Shown here: positions 34,620 through 45,605 of the stretch, piece by piece | Numbering within the stretch: position 1 is the first letter of the stretch | Layout: every line of letters begins with the position of its first letter | DNA from: Cryptomeria japonica | Taxonomy: Eukaryota; Streptophyta; Pinopsida; Cupressales; Cupressaceae | DNA length: 64,000 bases | NCBI RefSeq assembly: GCF_030272615.1 | Contig: NC_081408.1 | Coordinates: 407,513,889-407,577,888 of the forward strand | Reading direction: 5' to 3' | Translations under genes and position numbers: made by a program | Notes under the pieces: model-generated | Database searches by the model: none | The model's input: the letters and a program-made list of their open reading frames with translations, nothing else | Told to the model about the DNA's origin: nothing

Positions 34620-36290
34620 AGAAAAATAGTGCAGAGAAAAAGAAGAGAAAAAACAAAAAAGAAAGTAAAGATACAATGCGGCCAACTTGTAGAAGCCAAC
34701 GTTTTTGTGACTTAACAAATGTACTTGGTAAAAACTATAGTTGTGGTGATGTGCAATCTCACAAAGCACATGGTGATGTGTAGCTTGATATACCACATGG
34801 TGATGTGCAACCTAATATACCATATAGTGATCTCTTAACACAAATTCTAAGAGAAATTTTTGAAAAACAAGAGAGCAAAGGAACAATGAATTTGCAGATG
34901 ATTTATTCAAGTTTAAAGGATGTGTTTGAAGTGAAATCTATAGAGACCACTACTAATCTATCTACTCATGCCACACATAATGTGGCAGAGGAGCATGAAG
35001 TTCTAGTGGCTCAGAGTGAAGTTGTTGCATCTACAACTTTAGGTGGAAGTATTGGATCAGCTAGAAATATTGGTAGTGGTTTAATAGAAGATGTGGTCGC
35101 TTTTGTTAAAAGAAAGAGATTGAGTCAAGATTTATATAGATCTATAGAGAAGAATGCAAAAGAAAGAAAATCAAAAGGGAAGAAGGCGTTCTTAGTTTAG
35201 GTGTCAAGAGATGGTGAACCCATTGGGAAAAATGTTGCAAGGTGGGCCACTGAGTTGGGTGTAAGATGTAGGGCCCATTTGGATATATGTAAATTATATT
35301 TTGCAGACCAAGATCCACAAAGTGTGGAAAATGTTATTAAAAAAATGAAAAATGCCTTTGACACTATTGGTGGACAAATCTCAAGAAAATATTATAAAAA
35401 TAAGATGAGACTTTTGATGAACAATTTAAGATAAAATTGTAGAAAAGAAATCATGGAGGGAAAAGAGAGTTCTGACTACTCCACTCTATCTCCAAAACAA
35501 TGGGAGGCATTGAAATAAAGCATGCATTCTGAAGAATATTTGATAATGAGTCACAAAGGCGAGAGAGAAAGATATAATGTGAGCACTGAATATATGTCAT
35601 TTGGCTGAGGCAGGTTGCAAGACAAAATGGACAAATTAGGAGTAAGTGTATGGCTTTTTGGTTCAATCTACATTGTGTTATTTAATTAATTTTTTTTTGG
35701 ACTGACTATATGTTAAAATTGACATTGTATTTTAGGTGGAAAACAATAATAGAGAAGCAGGTAGTATGAAGTGCAAATCTAGTTCATCCACAAAGATTTC
35801 ACATCCATCTGTTGAACGCCCACTAAGAGCCTCACAAAATCATGTTAACTCAAATGAAGGGTTAGAATATATAATGAATTGCTTACACAGTCTCACTAAG
35901 AAAGTTTCGCAGTTGGCTGCCTCTGTTAAGCCTATAATTTTTGCATGGAATGGCCATGATTCCATGGATTCAGATCACGTAAGAGTCTATCCCTCAATAT
36001 TTTGATTCTCACCTATATCATCTTTATATTGTATTTTGAATATGTATGAAAATGTATTTTGATCATATATAGAACATTGAATCTATGAAATTTTGCCTTT
36101 TGTTGACTATTTTTTAAATGAATTACTCCTCATATGGATAATTTTTTCAACTACATGCAGAGAAATTTTATCAAAGAAACAAAAAAAACAAAAACACCTT
36201 GATGCCAATAGAGCTACCGATATTGATAGTGATGATGATGAATTCAAGCAATATGTGAATGCTATTCATAGTAGTAGTTATGCTCAACTT
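34620..36290 (+). pseudogene. Second CACTA gene, transposase-24-like DNA-binding protein, 5' part
   Basis: Follows a TTATTTCAG acceptor at 34615. It starts with a basic segment (KKNSAEKKKRKNKKESKD), then a threefold 27-base repeat (34742-34830, GDVQ..H units), a linker, and at 35201-35434 a region like the plant transposase Ptta/En/Spm family: EPIGKNVARWATELGVRCRAH. The next piece (35430-35610) has YSTLSPKQWEALK, typical of that family. 35736-36005 (after an AG acceptor) and 36156-36290 look like later exons, the last ending with acidic DIDSDDDEFKQY. Stops at 34781, 35198, 35432, 35516 and 35605. In En/Spm the partner protein TNPA binds subterminal repeats; this is the likely counterpart. Confidence 0.6.
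34742..34830 (+). repeat. 27-base tandem repeat in the second CACTA gene
   Basis: Three diverged units of GGTGATGTGCA(A/G)(T/C)..CA(A/C)A..CACAT, giving peptide units GDVQSHKAH, GDV-stop-LDIPH and GDVQPNIPY. Confidence 0.7.
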
Positions 36291-38026
36291 GAGGTCAATG
36301 CTATGAAACCTTTGCTTTTCTTTTGTCTTTTAGTACTTGTTTTTTCTTTTGTGCCAACATACTTATGATGGTCAAATTGAATATTTAATCAAATTAAAGA
36401 TAACATTCACTGTAATTTTCCTACTTTGAAATATAATTTAATAATAAATAATAATAATAATTCATAATACATAACAAATTAGTATGCTTGTAGTCTAAAC
36501 CATGTTATTACTGCCAGTACTTAAGAAGATGGGAATGAGATGTTCCAAAGAGGGGCAGTCTAAATCCAAGCAATAGGTTAAGTCCCAAGAGAGGGTGGGG
36601 ATCAACGACCCATAAGCCTTGAGGGTATAGACCCAAGATAGGTAAGGGCTTGGATTTATAAACTTTGAGGGAACCTATTGCATTTGGTCTCTAAGTGCTT
36701 TTGTAACTTACATATCCTCCTCCTTCCTTAAAGCTGAAGTAGTAACAGAGGTTGGTACATTGAATTAAGAATTAGGGATTAGGGATGAAAGAATTAATTA
36801 TCTAGTATGATAAATTGATAATTTAATTCTTTAATAATTGATAAATAATTTAAACAATGACATCATCTAATAGGGAACATTACAAAATCTTTGGCCCCTA
36901 TGCACAACACAAGTTTGCAACTCAGTCCTAGAGCATGATGACTGGGAAATTAATGGACATGTTGTATTTAAGTTTTATCATTTTACATATAACAAAGACA
37001 ATCTATATGAACCATTTAATAAACAATAATTGTTATACTTTTTTTGACTATTAGATAAGCTTCCATACATGAGGTTGATCACAGATAACTGATCTGTGCA
37101 GTACAAATAAGGTTTTTCTGATTATTTTTACTGTTATATGTGGTTAAATTGGCCCAAAGAAAGCAACTGCCATTTGCATATTCAGGTGGTACGATTAGAA
37201 GTCAACAATTAGAAACAACACCATTATTTGCAGACTTTGGAGGAATAATTAGACACAACAATTAATCATCATCCCCATAAGAGATAGAGAGAAGCCTGAT
37301 AACATAAGTTTATAGTTGTATCAGGGATAGCAGAATGATATTTCCATAATATTAACCAGAACATTGTCATTGCATAACCCCCACGGTTATTTCACACATA
37401 GCAAATATATTATATGTTATCATTTTGATAGGGACCATACATTATAACCATCATTCTTAGTGTAAGTGGTAACTACTATTGTATATATCAGTTCTCATGA
37501 AGGTTTTGAGTTAATTACTTAAAAAAAGAAGTCATATGTGATTAAATAATTCCTTATTCTTAAGAATTCATAAGAAGGGACATTACATTCACCAGCATTC
37601 CACACCAATAAATTCAAGCAACCTTATCTATTGTAGATAATATCACAAGGAATTGATACCCACAACAATATGTTCTACAAATTGCACAAAAGAAAGAAAA
37701 GTCTATTGCATTGCATTAACAAAGTCTTGATAAATTCTTGTAGAGATCTAAAACTATCTAATGATTACTAGTATTACAAAACCTTCTCATATTTATGAGA
37801 ATCACGAGTCTTTTGAAATGAAGGAGTGCACCCCTTTTGAACTAAATAGTTATAGTTTGGTAAACTTAGACATAAACAAATTAAGTATGCCAATATGATT
37901 GATATAATCATCATCCTGGTAACACTAGAAGTTTGAGGTCCATTTCTTCATTGCTCTCTCCATGGTTTAGGATCTCTCTATCATCTAGATCACATATTGA
38001 GCTATATCCCCATCCTCATCAACTAG

Positions 38027-41000
38027 TCATCTAGTTGTGCTCATGAAACTTGTCAATTGAAGTTGCCAGTCTCCCAACGACATGAGTTCTCCATCACAGA
38101 ACATGACTGGCAATTGGATTGATTGTTCATTCTCCAGGAATTGGATGGCATTTTTCAACTTGTCCCCAAATTCATTGTGTGCCTTTAGTAGGGTATCTGC
38201 TTCATTCTTATCCTCTGGAGTCATAGAGTCGTGAGTGGTCATGATCTCTTGGATCCATTCATGCAACCTCATATCCTTTGTGTATGCTTTGATGGTACCA
38301 GTGTGCATCTTCTATAAGTCTTCAGAATACTTTAGCATAACCTTAAAATGAGCATCAACTATGTCATCAGTAAGCTTGACAATGCGAGCCTATGCAGCTT
38401 TGAGCAATCTATTCCCCTTATCACTCTTATACCTCCAATATAAAGCATCCTGGATTGTTTCAAGTATATCTTTATCAGTTTCATAAGTAGAAAGTCCAAC
38501 CTTTGTAATCCTTGGGGTTGATTCCAAATGTAATGCCTTATCCTGCCAATATTGTTTCTCTTCATGTACTTTCTCATAAAAGCCTTTGATAGTTTGGTTT
38601 TCCCTCACCAAGAACTCAACTTGTTCTTTGTTTACCTTCGCAACATTGAGGTTTAACTGGGCAATGATCCTAGGGTCTATTTTTTCAACTTGATGGATCA
38701 TGAGGTGGCCAAATGCTTCATCTATGTCTACCAACAAGGGTCTCTTGTCTCTTGAATATAGAGCCCATAGAAACAAGGCCTTCTGCTCTGGATCATACCC
38801 TGAACCTATAAAGATCTTATCAACCTCCTCTAGTAACAATTTCTTGTCATTGTGTTGCTTTCTCCTGAAGCTGTCGAACATAATAGCAACTTTCATTTCC
38901 CACCCAGGGTAAATTATCACACCAGCGTCCTTGAGAAGATGTCTTCCTCTTTCAAGGGTCATTTCTCTTTTCTCAACATTGATTTCCTCCTGCAAAATTC
39001 ATAGAGTGTCTTCCTCTACCATGTTTCCCATCTACTGCTTGATCATCCTACCTTTGTATTGATATGAGAAGGTTTCATACTCAGGAGTGTTAACAAACTC
39101 CTGATCTGAAACAAATTCCTCATGCTCGAGGATTCTGACATCATCAATTTCCATCTCGTAGGGATGTCTTGTTGCTAGATCCATGTGGTGATGAATTCCA
39201 AACCCAATGGGTGGCACATCTTCTTCTATGTTAACAAATTCAGCAATGGATTCAGGAGATAAGTGGGCAATGGGATTAGTCTCCCTAGGATCTTTAATCC
39301 TTTCTCTAAAGACATACAATGGCACTGCATTATCTAGAATCTCCAATTAATGAGACATTAGTTTGTTCGCTTTGGCCATAGGGTTTTCAATTGCTTCCAA
39401 GATTTATTCGTTGATCTTGCCCCTCCTCAATTTCCATTCATATGCTTTAGCTACCTTATCATTCGTTGACCTCTTCTTGATTGCTTCCTCCCTTTCCACG
39501 TTCTTGATTAAGTCATCAATCATTAATGGCACATGTTCTATGGCTTTCAATCTCTATGACATTCTAGCCCCCCAAATATATCCTTCTGGATCAAAGTTGG
39601 GCCTGGGGTCTCCTTTCACAAGGTGGAAATATTCTAATTTATTTTTAAGTAAACCATTAATTTTTGAACTCTTAACAAGAAAATTAGAAAAGGACAACAA
39701 GCTAGGCACAATTGATTGCTTCCCATGATCTGTATGATTTTTGGCACTGGATATAGACAATTGCCTAATGATTTCCAAATAATCAATTTTGTCTAGGACA
39801 GTCATAGGAAATAAGTAAGGTTCTCCCTTGAACCCATACACCCTAATCTGTGTGTAATCCAAGAAACAGTACCAATCCCCCCAGTTATGGGTAATGTGGC
39901 TTTCTTCATCAAAATCTTTAGGTCAAAGGAATTTCTTAACCTGAGGGGAAAGTGAAAAATCACATGGATGTCCAAGCAATTTGTATAACGGTTTCACAAA
40001 ATGTTCTTCAAAGTGCATGTACTAGCTAATAATGTATCTTTGGTCCTAAGCTGATAACCATAATTGTACTAGCTTGCATATTCCTTCTATATCATACTCC
40101 CTAATGGACAGACCTTGAGTCAACAGCCCTATATCTTGACCAACATATAGCAACATATGCATAAGGTGAGAGTAGTATCTGAAATTCACATTAACCCTAT
40201 CTCCCTTTAATTTTTCTAACCCATGGTTGATGGCACGAGCTAAGTAAGAAGCATAATCAAAGGTCCTTGGGTCCTTTGATTGGATGTCGACACAAATCAC
40301 CATAGCAACAATGTCCATTAATGGGGAGGCTTCCATGCCCAACACTTGTGCAGTACAATAATAGGTGAACTTAAAGTAGAGAGAAAACAAGTTAACAGCA
40401 AATGGGGCTTTCTCAGTATCTGCAAACAAAGTCACAGTTCCTTCGGTCTTCGGTCTATGTGGTGGGAGTCTCCATAGTTTATATGTTCTCTCCATGTTTA
40501 AATACTCATCCACCAACTTTTTCGCATCAAATTCATCTTCATACCCCCATTCCAGACCGAAAAGTTTCTCAATGTACTCTTTACTAATTGGCAACAGGCG
40601 GTTCCCTTTATAGTCACAGATGGTTTTCCTTTGTGGGTCATACATGTCTACAAACATTGTTATAACCTCTACATTCACAAAGACATTGGGAATGACAAGT
40701 CTCCCTAGATTCAACTTCTAAATATTGCACATTGGTTGTACTGAAAACCTTCTAGCATAGCTAAAAATGAGCAATTCATGCCCTCAAACCTCTGTCCAAA
40801 TGTCCCCTATGTTTTTAAATCTATCTTCCAATCCCTCATCATCATTCTTAATCTTTCTAGGCCAGTGACTTGAGAGAGGGAATTGGTCTATTAGGTCTTG
40901 GTCTAAGGGTCGACCATCCTTTTTCTATCATTTTGGCTTTTCTTCTTTGGTTTTAGGAGGGTGAGGTTCTTTGTTCTTCTTTGTTTTATCTTTCCTAGAC

Positions 41001-41190
41001 GACGAAGCTTCCATCTTTATGTTCAGTTCAAAAGAAGACAAGAAATTTTGAGAAGCACTTACAGTTTTTACTTCTTTCTGTGAAGAATTTGTGACCCCTG
41101 CTACACCGGTTCCTTCTTTCCTTGACGATTTATCCGCCTGAACAATTTTGGTATTTGAGTAGTTCAATTACTTGTGGTACTGCAATGGTC
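38027..41190 (-). pseudogene. Decayed ORF of about 1,050 codons, family not recognised
   Basis: A nearly continuous minus-strand frame from a possible acceptor (CCATTGCAG, about 41191) to 38027, with about ten stops (TAG near 40720, 40046, 39554, 39030, 38393 and 38309; TGA near 40785 and 39925; TAA near 39410 and 39347) and few frameshifts. The N-terminus is Lys/Ser-rich (41150-40930). A globular domain follows at 40714-40046 (MYDPQRKTICDYKGNRLLPI, YYSHLMHMLLYVGQDIGLL), then 39870-39550 (DYTQIRVYGFKGEPYLFP), an acidic segment at 39346-39040, and a long helical C-terminal part from 38995. There is no RT, integrase, protease or transposase motif. The pattern of a globular N-terminus plus coiled-coil tail loosely recalls LINE ORF3 at 3405-1701. 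It could be a Gag-like protein of a non-autonomous element or a captured gene. Confidence 0.55.
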
Positions 41191-41194
41191 ATTA

Positions 41195-42180
41195 AGAAAT
41201 GTGTTTTGTATTTATGATGATGTGACTCATTTGGATTCGTGTAATATTTCCCAGTGGATTGATTGTGCTTTTTTTCTTATTTCTACCTTTCAAAGCATAA
41301 GTGTGCCACATTTCCCAAAGGAACCTCTTATTTCAATGAAACATACCCCTTCGATGACTTTCTTTTCATGTTCTTTGACACCCTAGTTTCATCAATGCCC
41401 ATCTTCAGTTTAGACCCAACACTATTTATTTTGTTTCGATGAAACTCTCTCTTCACTCAAGTGTTTTCACCTTTTATCGATATGCATTTTCTATCGACAA
41501 CCATATTTTGATGAGTCATCCATTCAATTCATTGATATTGGATTTTTTGATGAAAGGTCTCGTTTTGCCATGCACTCTAATGCTTTACTCGATAGCTTGT
41601 TTTCATCGAAACCCCTTTTACTTTGATGAGATCTCATTCCATTTCATCGATCTGTAACTCCGACTAGAGGGCCCCACTTCATATCCACTTCAATGAGTCT
41701 TTTGCTTCAATAGATACTTTTGGGATTTCACCAACATGTCCTTTTGATCGATGAGACCATATCTATGAGACCATGCCCATTTTCATCAAACTAGATACTT
41801 CAATGGAACTCAGTCTTTCGATAGATACTTTGAGGGTCAAGTTGATGTGCTTGTCTTGCTTTCTTTTCATTTTGATGGAACATGCTTCTTTGATAAGTTA
41901 TTTATCCCATTCATCGAAACCCTTGTTTTATCAACAAGTTCCTTTTGCTGAAATTTGGCATGATTCCATCGCAATACATATTTTGATGAAACTTTGCCTT
42001 CGCCAAGAGTTCATTCGATTCTTCTGACATCATCCTTTCATCAAAAAAGTTTGCTTCAGCAAGACCGTTGTTATTTTCATCGATGTTGGGTTTTTGATGA
42101 AACTTTAGTGTCACTAGGTGCCTTTTTTATTTCCTCGACATCGTTTTTTCACCGAAAGGCTTTTCTGGTTACATTTTAAT
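41195..42180. repeat. Array of a degenerate TTCATCGAAAC / TTTGATGAAAC motif
   Basis: Across about 1 kb, short words such as TTTCATCGAAACCC, TTTTGATGAAACTTT, TTTCATCGAT, TTTTGATGAGTC and TTTCATCAAA recur every 20-40 bases in both orientations with unrelated text between. It lies directly upstream (minus sense) of the long ORF. No coding signal. The layout is like the TCGTACGA clusters of the Tat elements but with a different word. Confidence 0.6.
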
Positions 42181-42639
42181 GCCTCTCGAGTTACCCTAAT
42201 GAGGGCTTTGATAGCCTTCCACTAAAATGTGAATATCTCAGCCAATACTTAATGGAATCAGGTGATTCGAAAGCCAAAATGAAGTGGATTCACGCCTCCA
42301 TCCAACCCAATAGGTTTCAAAACCTGGCACTAACTCTATGACACAAAATAATGTCTATAATCAAACTGTTATGCATAATAATATAAGAAAATGTGTGCAG
42401 AAAACTACTTTTACTGACATTGTAGTATTTCTTATAATTGTATGACTATTATAGTGAATTCATAACTTTGGTCTGCTAGATGTGTTTTTTTTCAGCTATA
42501 GAATCATTGAAATTTCTTTGAAATTTTCTTTTTGTAGTTATTTTAACACACATACTATTAAATTAATGGTTGTTTTATTATGCAAATGAGGGTAATCATT
42601 ACATATGCATTAATATAACATGTTATTTTTTCTTTTTGT
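42181..42639 (+). other. Non-coding stretch before the last CACTA exon
   Basis: AT-rich. It ends in a T-rich tract and TTTTTGTAG just before 42640, a plausible splice acceptor. No gene seen. Confidence 0.4.
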
Positions 42640-42899
42640 AGAAATGCACTGATAAATTCAATGAAGGTGATAAAATTAGGTTGTTGGATCCATTTGATAG
42701 TGTTGTTGTTGGCATTGGGAGGATTCACTCCCTATCTATTCTAGATGGAGTAAACTTAAAAGGAACAAGCGACGCAAATGTGAATATTTTAATGGTCACA
42801 AGTAACATACCTCTTCCTTATGAAGACAAAATAGATGGAGTCGTCCGTTTGAAAGAGAAAGAGGGAACCTTTGCAAGGTGGCCATTAAAATATTTGTAG
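42640..42899 (+). pseudogene. Last exon of the second CACTA gene
   Basis: Begins after TTTTTTCTTTTTGTAG and runs open to a TAG at 42897. It encodes NEGDKIRLLDPFDSVVVGIG, a middle with VNILMVTSNIPLPYED and the end TFARWPLKYL. This matches the C-terminal domain common in the second protein of plant CACTA elements (a V-L-x-G-I...LP...W-P pattern). No internal stop. It probably joins the 34620-36290 exons, now separated by the reversed 6 kb block. Confidence 0.6.
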
Positions 42900-43199
42900 A
42901 AAACGATATAGTTGAATATGTTTATCATGTTTCTTATTGTTTTATGTAGTATTTTGAATATTTTGAAAGAGTTGGAAACTCTTAGACAACTTTGACAGTT
43001 TTTATTATATTTACATATATACCCTTAGACATATTTGACATCTTATAACTTGATTTATATATACATATTTGCATTATATTTTTTTATTGCAGATTACCTT
43101 GTTTCTCATGATGTTCAATCAATCTTTTAATTCTAACATGTAGCTTGTTTGTATATGTAATATTTTTATTTGCTTTTATGATCTAGTTCAAGTTTAATG

Positions 43200-43760
43200 T
43201 TATATTATTTTTGCATTATAAAATGATTAAATATACTACCAATAAATAAAAATGATTAAATATACTACCAATGGATGTAAATATATGACTAAAATAATGA
43301 CTTTGATGATTAAATAAATGACCATTTAACAACAACCAATGATTAAATTAATGACTAAATATATAACTAAATTAACGATTAAATATATGACTAAATAAAT
43401 GACCAAAGAACAACAATCAATGACTAAATTAATGATTAAATATATGACTAAATTAGTGACTATCATGACCAAATAAATGACCAGATAACAACAATCAATG
43501 ACTTAATTAATGATTAAATATATGATAAATTAGTGACTAAATATATGACTAAATTAGTGACTAAATATATGACCAAATCAATGACCAAATCAATGACCAA
43601 ATCGATGACCAAATTGATCAATCAAAAGAAGTAGTGGTCACGTGATCAAATTGATTTATGACTGGCAATAAACTACCAGTGGTCATGCGATCAAATTTAG
43701 TCATTTTATCTACAATTTTTGGTAGTTTTTTAGTCATATATTGTTGTTTTTGTACTAGTG
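43200..43760 (+). repeat. CACTA right subterminal repeats and terminus
   Basis: At least 15 versions of ATGACTAAATTA / ATGATTAAATATATGAC / ATGACCAAAT between 43230 and 43620, then GTGGTCACGTGATCAAATT and GTGGTCATGCGATCAAATT, and the terminus TTTTTGTACTAGTG. CACTA subterminal repeats are expected to be bound by the element's own protein. Confidence 0.75.
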
Positions 43761-44021
43761 AAGGAACCACAAAAGCATGAAAAATAAAAAAACAATGTGG
43801 ATTCCCAAGTGGCTCATAGAAGCATCAAAATTAGCATCAAAATTTTCTATTCCTCCATCCACACCTTTTGAATCTATTCCTCCATCAACTCCTTCATCCA
43901 TTTTGGGTTCTTATGTCCCAAAATCCACAGCCATTCCTCCATCAAAATCTCAATATCCAAAATTCACTCTTCCTCCATTATTTCACTACCCCTCAAGGTG
44001 TGTGCCAGTATTGATCTTGCT
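43761..44021 (+). pseudogene. Fragment of the older element's ORF, middle piece
   Basis: Starts with the AAG duplication and continues the frame of 25604-26369 (EPQKHEK), which then stops. The overlapping frame from 43777 reads MKNKKTMWIPKWLIEAS and SSILGSYVPKSTAIPPSKSQ, repeating motifs of the left piece, so a one-base shift near 43790 is likely. Ends at the CTTGC duplication (44016-44020) of copia 1. Confidence 0.5.
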
Positions 44022-45541
44022 TATTGGCATTATAACAGACAAGGAGAGATTGTTGGCATTTCAATAAGGATATTGAGAAGGTTGTTGATGATTATGGATA
44101 TAACTGATTAAGGATGTTTACTATCTTAATATTATTATTTTATCATTGATGTCAAGAAATTGATTTTCTTATTCAGTATGATGTTGCCATATCTTGAGAA
44201 GTATGATTTGATGAGTATAAAGATGTCGGTAAAAGACACAGAAAGAATATGATGAGTAAGGGGAGGAATAAGTTATTCAATGGGCAACTATTACCGAGTT
44301 AGACAATGATGAGATCATGATGTTTAGATTGTTTTGATATCATACATATGTTATTGATTGTAAGGTTAATACTATACTATGTTACTGAGCAAAGACCCTA
44401 GTCGGTAAACCCTAAGGAACCTAGTCGGTAAAGCCTAAGGTTATCGCTATCGGTTAATGAAAGCGGTATGTCTACCGAGTGAAGTTTCGTATTTACCGAG
44501 TTGCAACCGAGTAATAACAAAATGCATTGAATGAATAAAAGCATTATTTAATGATGGAAGCTGATGAGCTGGCTATGATTAAATGATTGGTATGTCATGA
44601 ATGAAGTTTGTTAAAGAATCTATGGCAAAGGAAAATCCGCAGGAAGATCTTCAGCTCAGATTGAACCGCAATACCCTAGCACAAGTTCCAAGAAATATAT
44701 GCAAGTTCGAAGGCAGGGTAAAACATTTTCAGATCGAAGGATACATTGAACCTGGTCAAAGTTTGAAGATCTGATGGCTATGATTGATCATGGGAAATGT
44801 GATCAAGGAGATTAAGCGGTTGGTGAATTGTTTATAAATAAGGAACTGTTGATAAACAATGTATGCGGGCAAGTGTATGCACAGGGATGCTACATAGTGT
44901 TTATCGAGCACATAAGCTTAAAGACCTGTTTGAATAATAGAGTATAGAGCCCAGAAGATGGACAAGATAAGTCCTATATTGTATTGAGCAAATAAGAATC
45001 TGCTTTAGCATTTTTAGATGTGAAGTTGCAGATAGATTTTTATTACTGTTATTTTGTGAAGTAACAGAAAATCTCTTAACTGAGTGGACTTAACAGTCTT
45101 ATTTGTAAAACCCTCTAGCAAGGTGACATTCTGATTGAGTGTTTGAAATCCTTTAACAAGGTCACTTCTAACAAGGTGAAGATCCTAATAGATTTGAGGG
45201 AAATCCCTTAACCGGGTCACATCTAGCAATGTGTTTGTAATCTTTAATAGGATTTGCTTTTAACCGAGCATACTCTAGAAGAGTATATTTCTTAGTGGGT
45301 CCAAAATCCCATAGTGGTTTTTCCCTATTTGGGTTTCCATGTTAAATCTGGTGTTATGAGTGTTATGATGTTTATATGCTTTTGAGTTTGCATGTTTAGC
45401 AATTTTGGTTATATTACTGAAGTATATGTTACCGAGGTTGAATATGATGTTTTTATGGAAGATTAAGTTTGTATGATTCACCCCCCCTCTCATCTTATTA
45501 GCTTGGCATCTATACTTAACATTAAGTATCAGAACTATCTA
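44022..45541 (+). repeat. 5' LTR of copia 1
   Basis: 1,520 bases. Begins TATTGGCATT (TGTTGGCATT in the 3' LTR, so the terminal TG has become TA). A likely TATA box is TTTATAAATAAGG near 44829. The end carries GATTCACCCCCCCTCTC and ACTATCTA. Confidence 0.88.
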
Positions 45542-45555
45542 TTGGTATCAGAGCC
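45542..45555 (+). promoter_or_regulatory. Primer binding site of copia 1
   Basis: TTGGTATCAGAGCC directly after the LTR; the copia consensus TGGTATCAGAGC pairs with the 3' end of initiator Met tRNA. Confidence 0.9.
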
Positions 45556-45605
45556 TTGGACTCCGAAAGAAAAAGTTTAAAGGTACTTGAGGAAAAGATC
45601 CAAAG

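Larger units (their letters stand above)
36400..42600 (-). mobile_element. Probable nested element or captured gene inside the CACTA transposon
   Basis: This block separates the 5' exons of the second CACTA gene (to 36290) from its 3' exon (42640) and its coding sense is reversed, so it is likely an insertion in an intron. Its borders are not clear. A purine-rich tract on the minus strand (36713-36729, AAGGAAGGAGGAGGATAT) followed by TGTAAGTTAC and, 60 bases on, TATAAATCC would suit a 3' LTR, but I could not find a matching copy near 42200-42600. Main content: a very long decayed ORF (38027-41190) and the motif array 41195-42180. The rest (36730-38020) is AT-rich without genes. Confidence 0.4.
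26370..43760 (+). mobile_element. CACTA (En/Spm) DNA transposon with TNP2-type transposase
   Basis: 17.4 kb. The right terminus reads (minus strand) CACTAGTACAAA; the left reads AACTAGTAGAAA, so the first base has mutated from C to A. Direct AAG duplications flank it (26367-26369 and 43761-43763), the 3-bp size usual for CACTA. Both ends carry subterminal ATGACTAAAT-type repeats, densest at 43200-43740. Internal genes on the plus strand: a TNP2-like transposase (30541-33881) and a second protein with transposase-24-like and C-terminal domains (34620-36290 and 42640-42899). A minus-strand block (about 36400-42600) in the middle looks like a nested insertion or captured gene. All ORFs are broken. 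Confidence 0.85.

Noticed and set aside
36503-36712. A possible short LTR (TGTAAGTTAC to GTAATAACA on the minus strand) for the block inside CACTA
   Set aside because: The ends and a TATA-like word look right, but no second copy is visible near 42200-42640, so I do not call it.
41174-42179. Several plus-strand ORFs over the motif array
   Set aside because: They are translations of a low-complexity array and have no domain or codon pattern of a gene.
41195-42180. CRISPR-like array
   Set aside because: The repeated word is short, degenerate, in both orientations and irregularly spaced; this is plant DNA.
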